Shown: piece by piece, positions 40,568 to 49,382 of the stretch
Position numbering within the stretch: the first letter of the stretch is position 1
Layout: each line of letters starts with the position of its first letter
Assembly (NCBI RefSeq): GCF_030817535.1
Contig: NZ_JAUSZL010000002.1
Coordinates: forward strand, 930,001 to 994,000
Direction: 5' to 3'
DNA length: 64,000 bases
Origin: Streptomyces sp. V3I8
Lineage (GTDB): Bacteria > Actinomycetota > Actinomycetes > Streptomycetales > Streptomycetaceae
Notes under the pieces: generated by a model
Seen by the model: only the letters and a program-made list of their open reading frames with translations
The model's database searches: none
Told to the model about the DNA's origin: nothing
Program-made: the position numbers and the translations under genes

Positions 40568-41448
40568 GGCTCTAACAAAAGCTGCTGATCATGAGACTGT
40601 CGGTCTCTCTGCTCGTATGTCTGGGTATGGGAAACCGTCAGTCGCGGCCGTGGATCGTGTCGGACGAACTGTGGTCGTTGATCGAGCCGTTGCTACCGAA
40701 CCCGGGCCCGAAGAAGGCTGAGGGCAGACCGCGGGTGCCGGACCGGCAGGCCCTGTCCGGGATCCTGTTCGTCCTGCACACCGGCATCCAGTGGGAGTAC
40801 CTGCCCCAGGAGCTCGGCTTCGGCTCGGGGATGACCTGCTGGCGGCGCCTGGCGGCTTGGAACAAGGCCGGCGTCTGGGACCAGCTCCACCATCTGCTGC
40901 TGAACGAGCTGCGGTCGAAGAACCATCTGGACTGGGGCCGGGCGGTGATCGACTCCTCGCATGTCCGCGCGGCCCGACGGGGCCCAAAAGCGGTCCCAGC
41001 CCGGTCGACCGCGCACGTCCGGGCAGCAAGCACCACCTCATCGTCGACGGGCAGGGCATCCCGCTCGCGGTGTCGCTGACCGGCGGCAACCGCAACGACG
41101 TCACCCAACTCCTGCCCCTGCTCGACAAGATCCCCGCCGTCGCCGGGGTTGTCGGCCGGCCCCGCCACCGGCCCGACGCACTGCTCGCCGACCGTGGTTA
41201 CGACCACGACAAGTACCGGCGCTTGCTGTGGCGGCGCGGGATCCGTCCCGTGATCGCGAAGCGGGGCGAGTCTCACGGCACCGGCCTGGGCGTCTTCCGC
41301 TACGTCGTCGAACGCACGATCGCCTGGCTTCACGGCTTCCGCCGCCTACGCATCCGCTGGGAACGACGCGACGACATCCACGAAGCATTCCTCGGCCTCG
41401 CCACCTGCCTGATCACCTACCGCCACGTCCGACGCCTTTGTTAGGACC
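40568..41448 (+). mobile_element. second IS5-family element, adjacent
   Basis: The left end GGCTCTAACAAAAGC (40568-40582) and the right end, read inverted, GGTCCTAACAAAGGC (41434-41448) match at 12 of 15 positions. The element is about 880 bp and encodes a transposase in two overlapping frames. A clear target duplication is not visible, possibly because the first IS inserted right at its left border (only two or three bases lie between the elements). Confidence 0.75.
40627..41444 (+). CDS. IS5-family transposase made by -1 frameshift (orfA/orfB)
   Basis: The first frame (from about 40627, SRPWIVSDELWSLIEPLLPN, to RAVIDSSHVRAARRGPK) ends at 41079. The second frame runs from before 40983 to 41444 and carries the rest: SGPSPVDRARPGSKHHLIVD, DALLADRGYDHDKYRRLLWR and VERTIAWLHGFRRLRIRWE. 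Both overlap at a perfect slippery heptamer C-CCA-AAA (40983-40989), where a -1 shift joins the frames at exactly the homologous residue. The fusion protein has the full DDE set (Asp in VIDSSHV, Asp in LADRGYD, Glu in VVERTIAW). This is programmed translational frameshifting, not a mutation. Confidence 0.8.
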
Positions 41449-41585
41449 TCTAAGAGCTCAGGCGGTTGCGTCGGCCGGGGAGCCGGCACTGGGCCGGCTC
41501 CCTGTCCTGCTGCCCTGGCCTCGGTACGGATGCCGGCCACCTGACCACTGCTTCTGACCGGACCACTCGGGGGCAGGTGTGTGGT

Positions 41586-43874
41586 TCAGGTGTTCTGCTC
41601 CGTGTCGAAGGCCACGAATCGCAGCTCGGACGTGTACCGGCGCCCTTCGTCGTCGGTCAGCCAGGTCTGTTCCGGCGTGGGCAGCATCTCGGTGACGGTG
41701 AACGTGCCGTCCGGGTCCCTGCGCGACAGCCGGCGCAACGCCTTCGCGAGGATCGTGACGTAGACGGGGCTGTCGAAGTCGACGTAGAAGGGCCGCGACT
41801 CGGTCGGGAGGACGACGAACACATGGCGCGGCAGGTCGAGTCGGGTGCGCCAGTGACGGGCGCGGACGAAGCGGCGGGCCTCGTCCTTGTCGTCGGCGAA
41901 CTCCGCGTCCGTGGCGGGCAGCCGCCAGGTCTCGCGGGCGACCACCATGCGGTCGAGGGTCACCCGGGGGGTGTGGTCCGCCTGCGGCAGCAGTTGGAAG
42001 AGGTCCATCGCCAAGGTGGTCAGAACGTGGGAGAAGACGTCCACCGCCGGGAAGGTGGAGCCGTCCGGGAGCCGGACGAGGAGGTCGCCGTCGCGCTCCT
42101 CGACGGTGGCGTCGGCGCTGCGGACGGCTCGGGGGCGGGCGGGGTCCGCCGTGAAGTCGGCGAGGGCGACCTGGTGGTCCTCGGGGCGTACGAGTGCGTG
42201 ACGGACCCGGACGGACAGGCGCGAGCGGTGCTCCTTCGGGATCAGGGGCATGAGGCGCGGACCGGGGTGGTCGCGGGCGGTGAGGCTGAGCAGTTCGCCG
42301 GCGTCCGGGTGCTGGTGGGTGAACAGGGAGGCGCCGAGCGTGTTGGCGGCGAGGTGCAGTTCGCCGAGGACGAGGGTGAAGTCGCCGCGGGCCACCGACT
42401 CCGCTCCATCGGCGGCGATCATCACGTCCGGACTCAGATAGCGGGCTGCCGTCCAGCCGCCGCCCGCGCCGGCGAACACCTCCCCTACCTGTGCCTCGAT
42501 GTCCGCCGCCGCTACCGTCACTCGGCGGGCGTCCCGGGGGACTGCCAGGATGCGCTGCCAGCGTGCGGCGAACTCCCGTTGGAGCTCGGCGGCGGTGGTG
42601 CGGGCGGCGCCGTGCAGCACCGGCAGGCACGCGAACCAGAAGGACGCCAGATCGACCTCGCCCTCGGCGGCGAGACGGTCGTACTCGCGCCGCGCCTCGG
42701 CCGTCACCGTCGCGGCCAGTCGTGAGGTGAGCCAGGAGGCGCTGTCCATCAGCAGTCGCAGCGGGCGCAGTGCGTCGAGCACGGCGGGCCCCAGGCGAGC
42801 GGTGGCGGACCGGCGTGTGTCGGAGTACACCAGCGCCCGGCAGGGGGCCGTCGACGCGGACTTCTCCCGCACGGCGGCCGTGGCAGTCAGCTCGGTGAAG
42901 TCCTGTTCCAGCTCCGACATCGCCTCGACCAGGGCGTCCACGTCACGGGCCGCCGCCACCTTCGCCCGGCCCCGCTCCAGCCGGTCCAGTGCGGCGAGCC
43001 CGCGCCTGCGCGGTTCGGGCGCGCCGACGGAGTCGAGCCAGGCTCGCAACGCCCGGTCGGGGTGGGTGCCCGCGGGAACCTCCAGCCGCCACGCCACCCA
43101 GCGGCGGGCAACCAGGTCGGCCAGGACGGCGGGTACGTCGGTGTCCGGGAGTTCGGCGGTGATCTGCCGGGCCGGCCGGACGCCGTCGCAGCGGGCGAGG
43201 ACGGCCGCCGTCTCGGCGGACACGGTCACCGGGCGGCGGCCCGGCACCCGGACGCGGTCCCCGTCCAGTGCGACGAACGGCACCCGCCGGGGTGCGGTCC
43301 ATTCACGCAGACCGGGGTCGGCGTCCAGCGTCTTGGCCACTGCGTCGATGCCCCAACTGGCCCAGTAGACGGTGGAGTCGGCGATCAGTCCGGAACCCGC
43401 GTCGACGGCGGCGCCCGGTGTCGTGGCGTCCCAGCGGCCCCAGCCGACGGGGCCGAAGAAGCCGATCGTGTCGTTCTTCACGCAGAACCGCTGCCAGTAG
43501 TGCGCGACCAGTTCCTCGCGCTGGCGCGGCATGCTGCTGCGGCTGTCCACGCCCGGCGTCCAGCGCAGGAACGGCGCGATGCCGGAGGTGAGGACCGGCC
43601 GGTTCTGCCAGGCCACCGCCTCCCGGAAGGACGGCATGCGGGCGATGTCCTGCAGGGTGTGCGCGCTCTCCACGGCGGCGTCCGCGAAGAGCCGGGCGAA
43701 CTCCGCCCAGCGGGCGCCCTCGAGAGCGTCGTCGGCGGCGAACTTGTCGGCGGCCTCCGCCAGTCCGGCCGGTGCCAGGCGCAACACCCCGTCGGCGGGG
43801 AAGCCCGGCCCCCGCAGGGCGAACTGCTCCCACAGCCGCCAGCGGCCGAGGGACGGCACGAAGTCTTCGGTCAT
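41586..43874 (-). CDS. LanB-like protein 1 (lantibiotic dehydratase N-terminal module only)
   Basis: A 762-residue protein of the lantibiotic dehydratase (LanB) N-terminal family, the tRNA-dependent glutamylation module. Landmarks are WEQFALRGPGFPADGVLRLA at the start, the conserved active region YWQRFCVKNDTIGFFGPVGW near residue 140, SPDVMIAADGAESVARGDFT in the middle and the family ending LPTPEQTWLTDDEGRRYTSE. The C-terminal SpaB_C elimination module (about 300 residues) is absent and not encoded nearby. So it should only attach an amino acid, as split LanB or PEARL-type peptide aminoacyl-tRNA ligases do. AGGAGAG precedes the ATG at 43874. It is a close paralogue of 46803-49127 and the last gene of a minus-strand operon. 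Confidence 0.85.
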   Translation of the reverse strand: MTEDFVPSLGRWRLWEQFALRGPGFPADGVLRLAPAGLAEAADKFAADDALEGARWAEFARLFADAAVESAHTLQDIARMPSFREAVAWQNRPVLTSGIAPFLRWTPGVDSRSSMPRQREELVAHYWQRFCVKNDTIGFFGPVGWGRWDATTPGAAVDAGSGLIADSTVYWASWGIDAVAKTLDADPGLREWTAPRRVPFVALDGDRVRVPGRRPVTVSAETAAVLARCDGVRPARQITAELPDTDVPAVLADLVARRWVAWRLEVPAGTHPDRALRAWLDSVGAPEPRRRGLAALDRLERGRAKVAAARDVDALVEAMSELEQDFTELTATAAVREKSASTAPCRALVYSDTRRSATARLGPAVLDALRPLRLLMDSASWLTSRLAATVTAEARREYDRLAAEGEVDLASFWFACLPVLHGAARTTAAELQREFAARWQRILAVPRDARRVTVAAADIEAQVGEVFAGAGGGWTAARYLSPDVMIAADGAESVARGDFTLVLGELHLAANTLGASLFTHQHPDAGELLSLTARDHPGPRLMPLIPKEHRSRLSVRVRHALVRPEDHQVALADFTADPARPRAVRSADATVEERDGDLLVRLPDGSTFPAVDVFSHVLTTLAMDLFQLLPQADHTPRVTLDRMVVARETWRLPATDAEFADDKDEARRFVRARHWRTRLDLPRHVFVVLPTESRPFYVDFDSPVYVTILAKALRRLSRRDPDGTFTVTEMLPTPEQTWLTDDEGRRYTSELRFVAFDTEQNT

Positions 43875-43937
43875 GGCACGGCTCTCCTTGGCGAGCGTGG
43901 GTGGACGGTCCTTGTCCGTGCTGGAACGGTGGGACGT

Positions 43938-44213
43938 TCAGGCGGCGCCGTAGTCGGCGTCGACGACCGCGGCCAGGTCGAGCGGCGTGGGGTAGGCGAA
44001 GACCAGGGAGACCGGGACGTCCGCACCGAGCGACTCCTGGAGGCGGCCGGTGATCTGGAAGGCGGTCAGCGAGTCGCCGCCCGCCTCGTAGAAGTCGGTG
44101 TCCTCGGTGAGGTCGGGCAGGCCGAGCACGTCCTGGAAGATGCCGACGAGCAGGTCGACCGTGGTGAGGGACGTGGCGGCGGTGGCGGTGGCGGTGGCGG
44201 TGTTCGAGGTCAT
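43938..44213 (-). CDS. free-standing peptidyl/acyl carrier protein
   Basis: A 91-residue carrier protein. The phosphopantetheine-binding Ser lies in FYEAGGDSLTAFQITGRLQE, after the helix TTVDLLVGIFQDVLGLPD; the last helix is AYPTPLDLAAVVDAD. The first 12 residues are a low-complexity Thr/Ala repeat coded by GGTGGC units. It needs activation by the PPTase at 49633-50415. It is coupled by ATGA to the PLP enzyme gene and probably receives the amino acid activated by the adenylation protein two genes upstream. Confidence 0.9.
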   Translation of the reverse strand: MTSNTATATATAATSLTTVDLLVGIFQDVLGLPDLTEDTDFYEAGGDSLTAFQITGRLQESLGADVPVSLVFAYPTPLDLAAVVDADYGAA

Positions 44214-45319
44214 GACGTGTGCTCCTTCGTGTGTGTGCCGGTGAGCGGGTCGTTGTGTGTGCCGGTGTGCCGGTCGGGGCGCGGGTGGCAGTGCGGGTCC
44301 GTGTGCGGGTCGGGGCGGGTGGGGTGCAGGGCGTGCAGGCGGGCGGGGGTGTTGCCGCCCGAGACGACGACCACGGCCTGTTCCCGACGGTCGGCGCGCA
44401 GCGCTCCGGCCAGCGCCACGGCGCCGCTGGGTTCGGCGTCGACGCCGTGCCGGTGCAGCAGGGCGGTGGCGGCGAGGATCTCGTCGTCGCCGACGGCGAT
44501 CAGGTCGTCGACGCGGTTCTGGATGATCGGGTAGGGGACTCGTCCGGGACGCTGGCCCCGCAGCCCGTCCGCGACGGTGGTGCCGGGGGGCAGCTGGACC
44601 GGGCGGCCGACGGCGAGGGAGCGGGCGTAGCGCGGGGTGAGGGCGGGTTCGACCCCGACCACCCGGACGGCGCGGCCGGTGGCGGCCAGGCACACGCCGG
44701 CGAGCAGCCCACCCCCACCGGTGGGGACGTAGACCGTCTCGGTGCCGGGGGCGTCGGCGAGCAGTTCGCTGCCGGCCGTGCCCTGCCCGGCGACCACCAG
44801 GGGGTGGTCCGAGGACGGGACGAGGACGGCCCCGGTTTCCTCCGCGATGGCCCCGGCGCGTTCCTCCCGCTCGGCCACCCCGCCGCCCACCCGGACGATC
44901 TCGGCGCCGAACGCCCGGATCGCGGCGGCCTTCGCGGGGGCCACGCCGGCCGCGACGACGACGGTCAGCCGGATCCCCAGGGAGCGGGCGAGCCGGGCGA
45001 GAGCGATGCCGTGGTTCCCGGACGAGCCGGTGACGACCCGGTCGGCACCCAGGGCGAGGACGGCGTTGGCGGCGCCGCGGGTCTTGAACGAGCCGCCGAG
45101 CTGGAGGTGTTCGGCCTTCAGCAGGAGCCGCGTACCGTGCGCCGCCGTCACCGGGCCGCGCAGCAGGGGGGTACGGACGATGTACGGGGCGATACGGGCG
45201 GCGGCCGCTTCCAGGTCGGCGGGGCCGAGGTTGTCGGGGCCGAGGTCGAGGGGGTCGAGCCGGTGGGTGTTGCCGTACCGCACGGCACCGGTGCCGAGGC
45301 CCAGATCGGTGGCGGTCAT
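44210..45319 (-). CDS. threonine-dehydratase-like PLP enzyme with a His/Thr/Pro-rich tail
   Basis: A 369-residue fold-type II PLP enzyme like threonine/serine ammonia-lyase. The PLP Lys is in LQLGGSFKTRGAANAVL, the phosphate loop in VYVPTGGGGLLAGVCLA, and the substrate loop in VTGSSGNHGIALARLA. It lacks the C-terminal ACT-like regulatory domain. After about residue 325 it continues into an odd tail rich in His, Thr, Pro and Asp (PHTDPHCHPRPDRHTGTH). It lies between the adenylation and carrier protein genes with ATGA overlaps on both sides. It could make a dehydroamino or 2-oxo acid building block, or replace Ser/Thr by a 2,3-diamino acid as related enzymes do. Confidence 0.87.
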   Translation of the reverse strand: MTATDLGLGTGAVRYGNTHRLDPLDLGPDNLGPADLEAAAARIAPYIVRTPLLRGPVTAAHGTRLLLKAEHLQLGGSFKTRGAANAVLALGADRVVTGSSGNHGIALARLARSLGIRLTVVVAAGVAPAKAAAIRAFGAEIVRVGGGVAEREERAGAIAEETGAVLVPSSDHPLVVAGQGTAGSELLADAPGTETVYVPTGGGGLLAGVCLAATGRAVRVVGVEPALTPRYARSLAVGRPVQLPPGTTVADGLRGQRPGRVPYPIIQNRVDDLIAVGDDEILAATALLHRHGVDAEPSGAVALAGALRADRREQAVVVVSGGNTPARLHALHPTRPDPHTDPHCHPRPDRHTGTHNDPLTGTHTKEHTS

Positions 45320-46803
45320 CGGCTGCTCCCGGCGACCAGTCGGCGACGGTCCGCCTTGCCGCCGCGGGTGGTGGGCAGCGTGTCGAGGCGCTGGAACCGG
45401 CGTGGCATCAGGTGGGGCGGCAGCGACCGGGCGAGGTGGCCGCGCAGGGCCGCGTCCGTGGTCCCGGCCAGGTCGCCGGTGACGTGGGCAAGCAGGTACC
45501 CGCGTCCCCGGTCGTCGGTGTGCGCGGTCACCACGGCGCCCGTGATCCCCGGGTGGGACAGCAGGACGCCCTCGATCTCGGCCGGGTCGACACGGTAGCC
45601 GCGGATCTTGACCTGGCGGTCGGTCCGGCCGGCGTAGTGCAGTCCTCCCTCGCCCCACCAGCCGAGGTCGCCGGTGCGGTAGAGGCGGGCGCCGGGCGCA
45701 CCGAAGGGGTCGGGAACGAAACACTCGGCCGTACGGGCCGGGCGCCCGCCGTAGCCGCGGGCCAGGCCCACTCCCCCGATGTACACCTCGCCCACCGTGC
45801 CGTCGGCGACCGGCTCCAGCGCCGCGTCCAGAATCCGCACGACGGTACCGGCCCGGGGCACGCCCACGAGGTCGCCGGAGGGGTCCGGTTCGGCCGGCAC
45901 GCCGTGGCGGGTGGTGGTCATCGTGCACTCGGTCGGGCCGTACTGGTTCACGAGCCGGCCGGGCACGAGCGTGCGTCCGCCGGCGGCGAGGAACGGCCGC
46001 AGCGACTCACCGCTGGAGGCGGCCAGGACCACACCCGCCAGTGGATCGGCGAGTCCCGGCGCCCCGGCCAGGTGCGACAGGAAGGAGGGGGTCACACTGA
46101 GCAGCGCCGTCACCCGGTGCTCGCGGACGGTACGGGCGAACTCCTCGGGCCGCAGCAGCCGGGCCCGGTCCACGATCACCAGCCGCGCCCCGGCCAGCAG
46201 CGGCGCGAAGGTGTCGCGGATCGAGGCGTCGTAGCCCAGGGGCGCCGTCTGCAGAGCCACGGTGTCGGCTCCGAGGCCGAACGCGCGGGCGGTGTCGCGC
46301 AGGTAGACGTCGAGGGAGTGGTGTTCGATCAGGACGGCACTGGGCTCCCCGGTACTGCCCGAGGTGTGGCTGACGTAGGCGAGAGCACGGGGGTCGACCG
46401 ACGGCGGTGGTAGGGCGTTCGTGGGTGCGGGCCGGTCCAGCAGCACGGTGGGCAGGGCCAGGCCGAGGAGGGGGGCGTGCGCGGACGTGGTCAGCAGCAG
46501 GCGGGCACCCGCACTGCGGACGAAGGCCGCCAGCCGGTCCTGGGGCTGCCCCACGTCCAGGGTGAGGAAGGCGGCGCCGCAGCGCAGGACGGCCGCCATA
46601 GCCGCGACCGCGTCGGTGCCGTGCTCGACGGCGACGGCGCACACCGTTTCCGGCCGGGCGCCGTGGGCCCGCAGGAGCCGCGTGATCTCCTCGACGCGGG
46701 CGCCGAGCCGGGCGTACGTCACCTCACCGGCCGGTGTGGTCAGCGCGATCCGCTCCGGGTCGCGGGCGGCGTGCGCGGCGATGTCGTCGGCGACCGTACG
46801 CAT
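45316..46803 (-). CDS. free-standing NRPS adenylation domain
   Basis: A 495-residue amino-acid-activating adenylation protein. Core motifs are A3 (YVSHTSGSTGEPSAV), A4 start (LGYDASIRDTFAPLL, where Asp binds the alpha-amino group), A5 (VNQYGPTECTM), A7 (YRTGDLGWW), A8 (GRTDRQVKIRGYRVDPAEIE) and A10 (TTRGGKADRR, Lys). So it adenylates an amino acid and should load the free carrier protein. The pocket residues I can align give D-A-R-S-A-S-Q-M-T, which I cannot assign to a substrate. Coupled to LanB-like protein 2 by TGATG and to the PLP enzyme by ATGA. Confidence 0.9.
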   Translation of the reverse strand: MRTVADDIAAHAARDPERIALTTPAGEVTYARLGARVEEITRLLRAHGARPETVCAVAVEHGTDAVAAMAAVLRCGAAFLTLDVGQPQDRLAAFVRSAGARLLLTTSAHAPLLGLALPTVLLDRPAPTNALPPPSVDPRALAYVSHTSGSTGEPSAVLIEHHSLDVYLRDTARAFGLGADTVALQTAPLGYDASIRDTFAPLLAGARLVIVDRARLLRPEEFARTVREHRVTALLSVTPSFLSHLAGAPGLADPLAGVVLAASSGESLRPFLAAGGRTLVPGRLVNQYGPTECTMTTTRHGVPAEPDPSGDLVGVPRAGTVVRILDAALEPVADGTVGEVYIGGVGLARGYGGRPARTAECFVPDPFGAPGARLYRTGDLGWWGEGGLHYAGRTDRQVKIRGYRVDPAEIEGVLLSHPGITGAVVTAHTDDRGRGYLLAHVTGDLAGTTDAALRGHLARSLPPHLMPRRFQRLDTLPTTRGGKADRRRLVAGSSR

Positions 46804-49127
46804 CAGTCCTCCCCCACGCCGGCGACGGTCTGGTCGACGGCCACGAAGCGGAGTTCGGAGGTGTAGCGGCGGCCCTCGTCGTCGGTGAGCCAGGCCTGCT
46901 CGGGGGTGGGCAGCATCTCGCTGACCTTCAGCCGTGCCCCGGGGTCCTTGCGGGCGAGCCTGCGGGCCGCCTTGGCGAGGATCGTCGTGTACACGGGGCT
47001 GTCGAAGTCGACGTAGAAGGGGCGTGGTTCAGTCGGTGAGACGACGAACACGAACCGGGGCAACTCGTGCCGCCGCTGCCAGTGCCGGGCCCGGACGAAC
47101 CGGGCGGCCTCCGCCTTCTCGTCGGCGAAGTCCACGTCCGAGACGGGCAGTCGCCAGGTCTCCCGGGCCACGATCATGCGGTCGATGGTGATGCGCGGGG
47201 TGTGCCGGCCCTCCGGACGGAGGGTGAAACGGTCCATGACACGCTGGGTGAGGGTGTTGGCGTACACGTCGAGAAGGTCGTGGGCGGTGCCGCCGGGCAG
47301 CACGGCGGTCAGCCGGCCGTCCCGTTCCTCCACCCGGACGTCGGCGCTCAGCACCGTGCGGGGACGGTGCGGGTCACCCGTCTGGTCGACCAGGGTCACG
47401 TAGTGGTCCTCGGGCCGGTCGAGCGAGGGCCGGCTGCGCGTGGACCACTTCAGCGGCAGCTCCTTCGGCAGCGTGGGCAGCAGCCGCGGCCCGGGGAAGT
47501 CGCGGGTGGTCTCGGCGAGCAGTTCGCCGCGGTCCGGGTGCTGGTGCACGAACAACGAGGCGCCCATGGTGTTCAGCGCGCAGTGCATCTCTCCGAGGAC
47601 GAGTTGGACGTCGCCACGGGCCAGGGCGGCGTCGTCCTCGGCGACGACCAGGACGTCGGGGCTGATGTACCGGGCCAGCGACCAGCCGTCGCCCGGTTCG
47701 TCGAACTCCCGCCGTACCCGTTCGGCCAGCTCGGCCGTGCTCAGCCGTACCCGGCGCGCGCCCGGCGGAAGGCGAAGGACGCGGGCCCACTTGGCGCGCA
47801 GCTCGGCCTGGGCGGCATCGATCAGATCGCCCGCCTCGGGGTGCGGGGAGGGCAGGGTGTGCAACCACATCGAGGCGAGGTCCACCGCTTCGCCGCCCGC
47901 GCTCAGGCGGTCGTACACGGTATGCAGACGGGCGCGGATGTCCTCGGCGAAGCGGTTCGTCATCCAGCGGGCGGCCGTCAGGCACAGCTGCAGGGGCTCC
48001 AGGTGGGCAAGCAGCCCGGCGCCTGCCGTGGCCGTGGCCGCCCGGCGTGCGTCGGAGTACACCAGCCCCCGGCAGGGGGCGGTGCGTTCGCCCTTGGCGC
48101 GCTGGGCCTCGCTGTCGGTGAGCGCGGCGAAGTCGGCTTCCAGGGCGCCGATCGCGGCGGTCAGGGCGGCGGCGTCGAAGCGGGCGGCACGTACGGCGTC
48201 CCGGCCACGTTCCAGTACGGAGAGCCTGTCCAGCGCCCGTTCTCGTGCTGTCTCGTCGGGGACGCGCTCCAGGATGCGGCGCAGCGCGCGGTCGGGGTAA
48301 GTGTCCGCGGGCACCTCCAGCCGCCAGTGCACCCAGCGGCGGGTGAGCAACTCGCCGACGGTGTGCAGCACCTCATCGGCGTCCAGTCCCAGCTCGGCGG
48401 CTATGGCGTCCGCGTGCCGGATGCCGTCGCACCGCTCCAGCACGGCGAGTTGGCGTGCGCCGGCCGGCTGTACGGGCCGTCCGGGGACCCGTACCTCGCC
48501 GTCTACGCACCGCACGAAGGACACCCGGCGCGGCGGGATCCAGCGCATCAGCTCCCGGTCCTCGCCGAGCACCTTCGCCAGGGCGTCGATCGCCCAGGCG
48601 GAGAAGTACACCTCCTGCGTGTCGAGGAAGTCGTCACCGGCGTCCACCGCGACGGCTGCCGGCTCGGACAGATCCCAGCGGCCCCAGCCGACGGGGCCGA
48701 AGAAGCCGATCGTGTCGTTCTTCACGCAGAACCGCTGCCAGTAGTGCGCGACCAGTTCCTCGCGCTGGCGCGGCATGCTGCTGCGGCTGTCCGCGCCCGG
48801 CGTCCAGCGCAGGAACGGCGCGATGCCGGTCCGCAGGACGGCGGGGTTCTGCCAGGCGAGGGCCGCCTGGAAGCGGGGCTGGGCGGCCACCTCCTGGAGG
48901 TGGCGGGCGGTGTGCACGGCGGCCGCGGACAGTTCCTCGGTGAAGGCCTGCCACTCGGGCCCGGACAGGTCCGTGCCGGGGCCGAACTTGTCGGCGGCCT
49001 CGGCCAGTCCGGGCGGAGCCAGGCGCAGCACGCCGTCGGCGGGGAAGCCGGGGCCGCGCAGCGCGAACTGGTCCCACAACCGCCAGCCTCCGCCCGGCAG
49101 CAGGACAGGTGCTTGCTCGTCCGACAT
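46803..49127 (-). CDS. LanB-like protein 2 (lantibiotic dehydratase N-terminal module only)
   Basis: A 774-residue LanB-like protein, first gene of the minus-strand operon. It matches LanB-like protein 1 from start to end: WDQFALRGPGFPADGVLRLA, YWQRFCVKNDTIGFFGPVGW, SPDVLVVAEDDAALARGDVQ and LPTPEQAWLTDDEGRRYTSE. It too lacks the SpaB_C elimination module. AAGGAG precedes the ATG at 49127. It is coupled to the adenylation gene (TGATG). A 157-bp stretch is identical to the paralogue except at one base, suggesting gene conversion. A pair of such proteins could add two amino acids in sequence or work as a heterodimer. Confidence 0.85.
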   Translation of the reverse strand: MSDEQAPVLLPGGGWRLWDQFALRGPGFPADGVLRLAPPGLAEAADKFGPGTDLSGPEWQAFTEELSAAAVHTARHLQEVAAQPRFQAALAWQNPAVLRTGIAPFLRWTPGADSRSSMPRQREELVAHYWQRFCVKNDTIGFFGPVGWGRWDLSEPAAVAVDAGDDFLDTQEVYFSAWAIDALAKVLGEDRELMRWIPPRRVSFVRCVDGEVRVPGRPVQPAGARQLAVLERCDGIRHADAIAAELGLDADEVLHTVGELLTRRWVHWRLEVPADTYPDRALRRILERVPDETARERALDRLSVLERGRDAVRAARFDAAALTAAIGALEADFAALTDSEAQRAKGERTAPCRGLVYSDARRAATATAGAGLLAHLEPLQLCLTAARWMTNRFAEDIRARLHTVYDRLSAGGEAVDLASMWLHTLPSPHPEAGDLIDAAQAELRAKWARVLRLPPGARRVRLSTAELAERVRREFDEPGDGWSLARYISPDVLVVAEDDAALARGDVQLVLGEMHCALNTMGASLFVHQHPDRGELLAETTRDFPGPRLLPTLPKELPLKWSTRSRPSLDRPEDHYVTLVDQTGDPHRPRTVLSADVRVEERDGRLTAVLPGGTAHDLLDVYANTLTQRVMDRFTLRPEGRHTPRITIDRMIVARETWRLPVSDVDFADEKAEAARFVRARHWQRRHELPRFVFVVSPTEPRPFYVDFDSPVYTTILAKAARRLARKDPGARLKVSEMLPTPEQAWLTDDEGRRYTSELRFVAVDQTVAGVGED

Positions 49128-49382
49128 CGCGTGCTCCTTCCGGAAGGGGGTGCGCGGGAGTCCCGCTGCCCGGCCGGGACGGGTGCCGCCGCCGGGCTGC
49201 CGGGCGCCCCGGCCGGACAGCACGGTCCCGCACCGCGGTCACGGGTCACCAGAGAAGAACCGGCAGCAACGCGCGCCACGGGTGCGGCGCGTTCGTCCCT
49301 GACCCCGGGCGTCGCCCCCGGGCACGCTGGCAGCGTCGGCCCCTGACCTGTGGCCGGCCTCATCACCTGCGGGAGGTTCACC

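Noticed and set aside
41586..49127. Ordinary class I lanthipeptide cluster
   Set aside because: No SpaB_C elimination domain, no separate LanC cyclase, and the precursor candidate has a single Cys; the adenylation and carrier genes do not fit either.
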